From NCBI GenBank assembly GCA_947313765.1, contig CAMZNQ010000195.1, positions 1 through 18,863 on the forward strand: a DNA stretch of 18,863 nt, written 5' to 3'. The position numbers were made by a program, and so were the translations under genes. Each line of letters begins with the position of its first letter. Positions within the stretch are counted from its first letter, which is position 1. The stretch comes from an uncultured Sulfurovum sp. (GTDB lineage Bacteria > Campylobacterota > Campylobacteria > Campylobacterales > Sulfurovaceae). The notes below the pieces were generated by a model, which was given only the letters and a program-made list of their open reading frames with translations, did not search any database and was not told the DNA's origin. Positions 14,758-18,863 of the stretch are shown here, piece after piece.

Positions 14758-14783
14758 TTAACCCTATTTTTGCATAGGGTTAA
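14758..14783 (+). terminator. Strong stem-loop after pstS
   Basis: TTAACCCTAT (14758-14767) pairs with ATAGGGTTAA (14774-14783), a perfect 10-bp stem with loop TTTTGC, beginning 18 bp after the pstS stop. No U-run follows directly, so it may act as a 3'-end stabiliser or a leaky terminator. Confidence 0.6.
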
Positions 14784-14786
14784 GAT

Positions 14787-14806
14787 GTGGAGCCAAACTT
14801 CTCCAC
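14787..14806 (+). terminator. Second stem-loop after pstS
   Basis: GTGGAG pairs with CTCCAC around an 8-base loop, three bases after the first stem. A moderately T-rich run (TGTAATTTTCACATTTTC) follows, which makes this the better candidate for actual termination. Confidence 0.45.
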
Positions 14807-14825
14807 TGTAATTTTCACATTTTCT

Positions 14826-14865
14826 TAACTCACTCTATTACTCCTTTTAATTTTGGAGTGGGTTA
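14826..14865 (+). terminator. Third stem-loop in the pstS-pstC spacer
   Basis: TAACTCACTC (14826-14835) pairs with GAGTGGGTTA (14856-14865), a 10-bp stem with one G-T pair. An alternative inner stem, ACTCC/GGAGT (14840-14859), is mutually exclusive with part of it. It ends 27 bp before the pstC Pho box. Confidence 0.4.
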
Positions 14866-14891
14866 TGTTTCATCAATCTTATAAAATCTAA

Positions 14892-14924
14892 TGTTACCAA
14901 AATGTTACATATTTTGAATATTAT
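14892..14924 (+). promoter_or_regulatory. Pho box and -10 of pstC-pstA
   Basis: TGTTACCAAAA (14892-14902) and TGTTACATATT (14903-14913) place TGT 11 bp apart. A -10, TATTAT, lies at 14919-14924, once more 16 bp after the second TGT. The start codon of pstC follows 26 bp later with AAAGG before it. Confidence 0.72.
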
Positions 14925-14950
14925 AAATCAATTTATTACAAAGGCAAAAA

Positions 14951-15805
14951 ATGGGTGGAAGACTCTTTAAAAATTTTTCGTTTCTATCAGCAACACTCTC
15001 TTTTTTTATCTTAATTGGTATCTTTTCTATTCTGTTTTCGTATGCACAAGAGTCACTCCATGAGTATGGTTTTGACTTTTTGTTCAATGATATTTGGGAA
15101 GCCGATGAAGATGATGAGGGTGGTATCTTTGGTGGTTTTATACCAATAGTTGGTACTCTACTTAGTACACTAATTGCAATGGTTATTGCAACTCCTCTAG
15201 CTATGGGTATTGCTATCTTCTTAACAGAAATTGCACATGATAAGTTGGTTAAACCTGTCTCAATATCCATTGAGCTACTTGCAGCTATTCCAAGTATTAT
15301 CTACGGTATGTGGGGTCTTTTCTACTTTGCTCCTATTGTACAGTCTATCTTTGGTGGTAATGGAGTTGGTCTTTTAACAGCAGGTATTGTACTTGCTATT
15401 ATGATTATCCCTTTTATGGCAGCAATTACACGAGACTCTATGAATACTGTTCCAGATGTTCTTAAAGAGTCAGCTTATGCAATGGGTGCAACTAAGTTTG
15501 AGGTAATAAAAGATGTAGTTATGCCATACTCAAAAGGTGGGATTATTGGTTCAATTATCTTAGCTCTTGGTCGTGCTTTAGGAGAGACAATGGCAGTTGC
15601 ATTCCTAATTGGTTCTATTATGAGTATTCCAAGCTCTATTACATCTGCTACAACCTCAATTCCAGTTCTTTTAGCAAATAACTTTGCAGAGGCAGATGGT
15701 TTAGAGATAAGCTCAATGTACTATCTTGGATTGATACTCTTTATAGTTAGCTTTGCAATCATATCGGTAGCTAAATTTTACTTTCTTAGACAAAAGGTTA
15801 AATAG
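14951..15805 (+). CDS. pstC: Phosphate ABC transporter permease PstC
   Basis: PstC is one of the two inner-membrane subunits of the high-affinity phosphate importer. The 284 residues contain six hydrophobic segments. AIPSIIYG at 112-119 and the EAA loop KESAYAMGATKFEVIKDV (172-189), followed by MP, which docks on the ATPase, are typical. The ALGRALGETMAV stretch (205-216) is a PstC landmark. It is somewhat shorter than the E. coli protein (319) at the N-terminus. An acidic patch (EADEDDEGG, 50-58) lies in the first periplasmic loop. AAAGG sits six bases before the start. Its TAG runs directly into the pstA ATG. Confidence 0.95.
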   Translation: MGGRLFKNFSFLSATLSFFILIGIFSILFSYAQESLHEYGFDFLFNDIWEADEDDEGGIFGGFIPIVGTLLSTLIAMVIATPLAMGIAIFLTEIAHDKLVKPVSISIELLAAIPSIIYGMWGLFYFAPIVQSIFGGNGVGLLTAGIVLAIMIIPFMAAITRDSMNTVPDVLKESAYAMGATKFEVIKDVVMPYSKGGIIGSIILALGRALGETMAVAFLIGSIMSIPSSITSATTSIPVLLANNFAEADGLEISSMYYLGLILFIVSFAIISVAKFYFLRQKVK

Positions 15806-16615
15806 ATGAATAGACTTTTATTGAACAAAATAATATTAATCCTCTCAACACTTTCAGCTGTGATTGGGATAACTTTTCTCTTTTGGATATTGGCTACTTT
15901 AACATATAAAGGAGTCTCTTCCCTACATTTAAGTACTTTTACCAATGACTTAGTAGGTGGAGGAATCCGAAACCTACTTGTAGGACAGTTTACAATGGCT
16001 CTTATTGCATCTTTTATTGCTATTCCCATTGGAATGTTTGCAGGAATTTGGCTTAGAGAATATAGCAACAACTCAAAAATAGCAGATGTAATTAGAAACT
16101 TAAGCGACATTATGATGTCTGCTCCATCTATTGTTATTGGTGTTTTTGTATATGCACTATTTGTAGCTCCATTTGGAAGTTATAATGGTTTTGCAGGGAT
16201 TATTGCTTTGACAATTATGATGATACCAATTATCATTAGTACCACAGATAATATGTTAGCATTAGTACCAAAAGAGCTTAGAGAAGCAGGAGTTGCACTA
16301 GGTGGAAGTAAACATAAGATTATTACACAGATTGTTATTAAAGCTGCTAAAGTAGGTATCACAACTGGAATTTTATTGTCATTTGCTAGAATCATTGGAG
16401 AGACTGCACCACTACTCTTTACCTCTGCAAATAATCAATTTTTTACAATGGATTTAACAGGACAGTTCCCGTCACTTACTGTTAGTATCTACAACTTAGC
16501 AACCTACCCAGATGAGGCTAGTCGTGAGTTAGCTTGGGCTGCATCATTTGTCTTAACTGCTATTGTTTTGATAATTAATCTAACAGGTAGATATATGACA
16601 AGAAATAAAAAGTAG
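15806..16615 (+). CDS. pstA: Phosphate ABC transporter permease PstA
   Basis: PstA pairs with PstC to form the inner-membrane phosphate channel. The 269 residues hold six membrane segments, APSIVIG at 106-112, an EAA loop LREAGVALGGSKHKIITQI (158-176), and ARIIGETAPLLFT (194-206), the PstA form of the GETAP motif. The ATG follows the pstC stop without a gap, so the two are translated together. The operon ends here: the next gene is convergent and its stop abuts this one. PstB, the ATPase needed to energise the permease, and PhoU are both absent downstream, which is unusual for a pst locus. Confidence 0.95.
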   Translation: MNRLLLNKIILILSTLSAVIGITFLFWILATLTYKGVSSLHLSTFTNDLVGGGIRNLLVGQFTMALIASFIAIPIGMFAGIWLREYSNNSKIADVIRNLSDIMMSAPSIVIGVFVYALFVAPFGSYNGFAGIIALTIMMIPIIISTTDNMLALVPKELREAGVALGGSKHKIITQIVIKAAKVGITTGILLSFARIIGETAPLLFTSANNQFFTMDLTGQFPSLTVSIYNLATYPDEASRELAWAASFVLTAIVLIINLTGRYMTRNKK

Positions 16616-16626
16616 TTACACTTTTT
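16607..16626. terminator. Bidirectional terminator across the pstA and mqnA stop codons
   Basis: AAAAAGT pairs with ACTTTTT around a 6-base loop that contains parts of both stops. The A- and T-runs are built into the stem, so each strand ends in a U-run. The stem is weak (mostly A-T). Confidence 0.45.
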
Positions 16627-17254
16627 GTAAAAATAACTTCAAAGACCTCTCTGCTCTATAATCTATCTTATATGAGATATGTTTTAAGTACCATAAGAGT
16701 TCTTTTGGAGTAATCCCTCTCTTTTTTGCCTCTCTTTTTAATATATATTGAGGAATCTTTATCGGTTTTTGTATAAATCTCTTTGCAATATCTTTTATCT
16801 CTCTCTCGTAACAGTTAAAACATAACCTTGCAAAAACAAAAGGTAGTTTTGTTTTGGAGTACCACTCTTGTGAGAGGTCTAATCCCTCTCCTCCATCAAG
16901 ATAGTATTTTAGTGCTTTATCTCCAATAATAACTTCACCTTTTAGATTTAACACCTCTGCTAATCTATTTGATGTAGCTGATTCATTATCTTTTTTATCT
17001 TCACCCTCAACCATAAATACAGAATATACCATCCCATTAGATACAATTCCTAAGTTAGTACATCTATATCTAAAAGACTCTACGCTAGAGATGAACCCTG
17101 CATTAATAGTACCATTACGTAAAGCTCTATTAATGGAAGAGGGTACACCTCTTTTATATGTAAATGCCATTTTGCTTGAAGAGTGTTTCAGATAACGTTT
17201 TAAAAAAACTTGAAAAGGCAGAAGATTAAGGTAGCTTATTGAGCCAAATATCAT
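16616..17254 (-). CDS. mqnA: Chorismate dehydratase MqnA (futalosine menaquinone pathway)
   Basis: MqnA removes water from chorismate to give 3-enolpyruvyl-benzoate, the first step of the futalosine route to menaquinone, the route used by Campylobacterota. The 212-residue protein has a periplasmic-binding-protein-like fold without a signal peptide. It opens with FGSISYLNLLPF, where Asn10 fits the catalytic Asn of the SYLN motif, then KRGVPSSINRAL (34-45), AGFISSVE and the chorismate-lining stretch around residue 75. It is shorter than Thermus or Deinococcus MqnA (about 270), and the C-terminal part is divergent and basic. AGGAGG lies upstream of the start. It is convergent with pstA and divergent from moaD. 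Confidence 0.82.
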   Translation of the reverse strand: MIFGSISYLNLLPFQVFLKRYLKHSSSKMAFTYKRGVPSSINRALRNGTINAGFISSVESFRYRCTNLGIVSNGMVYSVFMVEGEDKKDNESATSNRLAEVLNLKGEVIIGDKALKYYLDGGEGLDLSQEWYSKTKLPFVFARLCFNCYEREIKDIAKRFIQKPIKIPQYILKREAKKRGITPKELLWYLKHISYKIDYRAERSLKLFLQKV

Positions 17255-17286
17255 AGTTGATACCCTCCTAGAGTAAATTAAGCATG

Positions 17287-17310
17287 ATTATATCAAACAA
17301 CTTTTATAAT
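17287..17310. promoter_or_regulatory. Divergent -10 boxes for mqnA and moaD
   Basis: The minus strand has TATAAT at 17287-17292, 33 bp before the mqnA ATG. The plus strand has TATAAT at 17305-17310, 34 bp before the moaD ATG. The 89-bp space is too short for a molybdenum-cofactor riboswitch, and no such fold is visible. Confidence 0.5.
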
Positions 17311-17343
17311 CGAAACAATTTTAAATAAAGTGAGAAATTTAAT

Positions 17344-17565
17344 ATGATTAAAGTTGAATTTTTAGGTCCAATTAGTCAAGAGAGCTTAGAGTTAGAAGCC
17401 AAAACTTTACAAGATATTGCAACTCAACTTCAAAATATAGATTTGGTTGCACCATGGTTAAGTAAGTGTGCTGTAGCTGTAAATGATGAGATGACTAATG
17501 ATTTGTCAACTACTCTAAAGAGTGGGGATAGAGTATCTATTTTACCTCCTGTTTGTGGAGGTTAA
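17344..17565 (+). CDS. moaD: Molybdopterin synthase small subunit MoaD
   Basis: MoaD is a ubiquitin-like sulfur carrier. Its C-terminal Gly-Gly is adenylated and turned into a thiocarboxylate that gives sulfur to cyclic pyranopterin monophosphate. The 73 residues end in LPPVCGG, with the required Gly-Gly at the very end; a Cys next to it replaces the more usual Ser or Ala. The beta-grasp pattern (KVEFLG at the start, VAVNDEM in the middle, GDRVSILPPV near the end) fits. The ribosome binding site is only moderate. The codons for the last two glycines (GGA GGT) double as the Shine-Dalgarno sequence of moaE, whose ATG is 1 base after the stop. Confidence 0.92.
   Translation: MIKVEFLGPISQESLELEAKTLQDIATQLQNIDLVAPWLSKCAVAVNDEMTNDLSTTLKSGDRVSILPPVCGG
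17557..17562 (+). promoter_or_regulatory. moaE ribosome binding site embedded in the moaD Gly-Gly codons
   Basis: GGAGGT encodes the essential C-terminal Gly-Gly of MoaD and also lies four bases before the ATG at 17567. This decides the moaE start: the longer frame from a GTG at 17522 would overlap moaD and lacks such a site. Confidence 0.7.
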
Positions 17566-17566
17566 G

Positions 17567-18001
17567 ATGGAGCTATATCACGGTTCACTTGATGTAAAAA
17601 CTATTTTCAATAATTGGCTAGAGGAGGAGGCAACATCGAACTATGGAGCATATATACCATTTGTTGGGACAATTAGAGCAGAAGATGGAATTGAAGCATT
17701 AAGTTTTGATATATATGAACCAATACTTCAAAAATGGTTTGATGGATGGGTTGATAAAGCAGATAAGTTAGGAGCAAAAGTCAAGATGGCTCATGCCATT
17801 GGTGATGTTCCTGATCATGAATCTTCATATATATCGGCTGTATTCTCTCCAAAAAGACGTGTAGCACTAGAGTTAATTGATGAGTTTGTAGAGGATTTTA
17901 AAGCTAATGCTCCAATATGGAAATATGATGTAGTTAAGGGAAAACGCATCTATGCAGAAGATAGAAGTACCCCAATGAGTGGTAGTGGATTATTATCATA
18001 A
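17567..18001 (+). CDS. moaE: Molybdopterin synthase catalytic subunit MoaE
   Basis: MoaE binds cyclic pyranopterin monophosphate and, with two thiocarboxylated MoaD units, makes the dithiolene of molybdopterin. The 144-residue product has YIPFVGTIR (29-37), the FDIYEPILQKWF stretch (47-58), SPKRRVAL (94-101) and FKANAPIWKYDVV (111-123), whose basic residues match the family's active-site Arg and Lys. The start at 17567 is set by GGAGGT. It forms an operon with moaD (1-base gap) and moeA (18-base gap). The Arg-rich, Cys-free sequence has no signal peptide; it is cytoplasmic. Confidence 0.93.
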   Translation: MELYHGSLDVKTIFNNWLEEEATSNYGAYIPFVGTIRAEDGIEALSFDIYEPILQKWFDGWVDKADKLGAKVKMAHAIGDVPDHESSYISAVFSPKRRVALELIDEFVEDFKANAPIWKYDVVKGKRIYAEDRSTPMSGSGLLS

Positions 18002-18019
18002 GATAGGAAAAAAGGAAAA

Positions 18020-18863
18020 ATGAGAATGGCATTTATGCACTTTGATGAGTCAATAGAGATTATTAATAATATAGATATTAAAAACCATAAAGCATCAAAA
18101 AGATACCTAACTGATACTTTAGGGTATTGTTTAGCAGAGGATATTGTAACAGACCACAACTCTCCAGAGTTACCTACCTCAGCAATGGATGGATATGCGA
18201 TTAAACATAAAGATTTGAAATTGGGAAGATTAAAAATATCTAGCATCAATCCTGCAGGAGAGGAGTTACATGATGAGGTAAAAGAGGGGTGTTGTATCAA
18301 GACATTTACAGGTTCACTTATGCCTAATGGTAGTGATACACTAATTCCGATTGAAAATGTAACTGTTGATGGAGATTATATTATTATTGACCAAGATGTA
18401 CCTTTTGGTTTTTCAGTTCGTGCTATTGGAGAGAATTATGAAAAGGGACAAAAGCTAATAGAGAAGGGAACAAAAATAGGATTTGCAGATATTGGAGTTA
18501 TGGCAAGTCTAAATGTAGTATCTCCTTTAGTCTATGAAAAACCAAAGGTAGCGATTATCTCAACAGGTTCAGAGTTACTAGAACTTGGAGAAGCTCAAAC
18601 ATCAGATGCACAGATACGAAGTTCAAATAACTATATTTTAGAAGCATTGGTAAATAAATATAGTGGAGAAGCGATTCAACTAGGTTGCATACTTGATGAT
18701 AAAGAGACAATTTTAAATAGTATAGAATCTGCACTAGAACAGAGTGATATAGTAGTTACTACAGGTGGAGTTAGTGTTGGAGATTTTGATTTTGTAAAAG
18801 AGATAGTAGGAGAGTTTGAGGTATTGTTCCATGGAGTTTATATAAAACCTGGTCAATGGATTA
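18020..18863 (+). CDS. moeA: Molybdopterin molybdenumtransferase MoeA, 3' end beyond the window
   Basis: MoeA inserts molybdate into adenylylated molybdopterin, the last common step of cofactor synthesis. The 281 codons present include SAMDGYA at about 54-60, a TGSLMP stretch in the second domain, KVAIISTGSELLELG, the entry to the MogA-like domain, and TGGVSVGDFD at about 248-257, the molybdopterin-binding loop. The frame is open to the last base, so roughly the last third is missing. AAAGGA at 18011-18016 is close to the ATG at 18020; the in-frame ATG at 18026 has better spacing and is a fair alternative. It is the third gene of the moaD-moaE-moeA operon. Confidence 0.94.
   Translation, partial: MRMAFMHFDESIEIINNIDIKNHKASKRYLTDTLGYCLAEDIVTDHNSPELPTSAMDGYAIKHKDLKLGRLKISSINPAGEELHDEVKEGCCIKTFTGSLMPNGSDTLIPIENVTVDGDYIIIDQDVPFGFSVRAIGENYEKGQKLIEKGTKIGFADIGVMASLNVVSPLVYEKPKVAIISTGSELLELGEAQTSDAQIRSSNNYILEALVNKYSGEAIQLGCILDDKETILNSIESALEQSDIVVTTGGVSVGDFDFVKEIVGEFEVLFHGVYIKPGQWI

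Noticed and set aside
17255..17343. Molybdenum-cofactor riboswitch before moaD
   Set aside because: The gap is 89 bp, contains two divergent -10 boxes, and shows no multi-stem fold.
17522..17566. Longer moaE starting at a GTG
   Set aside because: It would overlap the end of moaD, adds residues absent from the family, and GGAGGT points to 17567.

Overview
The window is A+T-rich chromosomal DNA that reads as a free-living member of the Campylobacterota (Epsilonproteobacteria), probably a Sulfurovum/Sulfurimonas-type chemolithotroph. The evidence is the mix of genes: a short MqnA of the futalosine menaquinone route, EF-Ts and S2 with long extensions, the order rpsB-tsf-ABC ATPase that I recall from Campylobacter jejuni, a MoaD ending in VCGG, and two beta-carbonic anhydrases. 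The genus is inference, since no rRNA is present.

Layout. (1) Positions 1-181 are the last 59 codons of a DUF1566/Lcl-type (C-type-lectin-like) protein with unusual composition. (2) Positions 182-682 hold no gene but are packed with palindromic repeats: three copies of one REP-like unit, a 78-bp inverted repeat of a second family, and a perfect 22-bp palindrome in front of the next promoter. (3) Positions 683-2189 hold a secreted protein made of five 11-residue amphipathic repeats, a small lipoprotein and a TPR lipoprotein. (4) Positions 2253-5786 hold panC (+) and, on the minus strand, rpsB-tsf followed by a LolD-like ABC ATPase. (5) Positions 6005-11063 are an envelope block: ftsW-murG (-), and divergently a class B PBP (ftsI)-DUF1439 lipoprotein-dgkA (+). 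(6) Positions 11203-12475 are two tail-to-tail beta-carbonic anhydrase paralogues. (7) Positions 12563-16615 form a phosphate-starvation regulon: porin, pstS, then pstC-pstA. Each of the three units is preceded by 11-bp-period TGT direct repeats lying at exactly the same distance from a -10 box. (8) Positions 16616-18863 hold mqnA (-) and a molybdenum-cofactor operon moaD-moaE-moeA (+), with moeA running off the end.

How the genes work together. FtsW and FtsI form the septal peptidoglycan synthase pair that uses the lipid II made by MurG. The porin, PstS, PstC and PstA form an outer-membrane-to-cytoplasm phosphate path, but the ATPase PstB and the regulator PhoU are absent and must be encoded elsewhere. 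The MoaD/MoaE/MoeA set makes molybdopterin and inserts molybdenum, fitting a respiratory lifestyle that also uses the menaquinone made through MqnA.

Most of the window is ordinary housekeeping sequence. I see no complete undescribed system. The parts most worth a second look are the DUF1566 tail with its adjoining repeat cluster, the 11-mer repeat protein, the uniform Pho promoters with a structured pstS-pstC spacer, and the matching inverted repeats that bracket rpsB-tsf.
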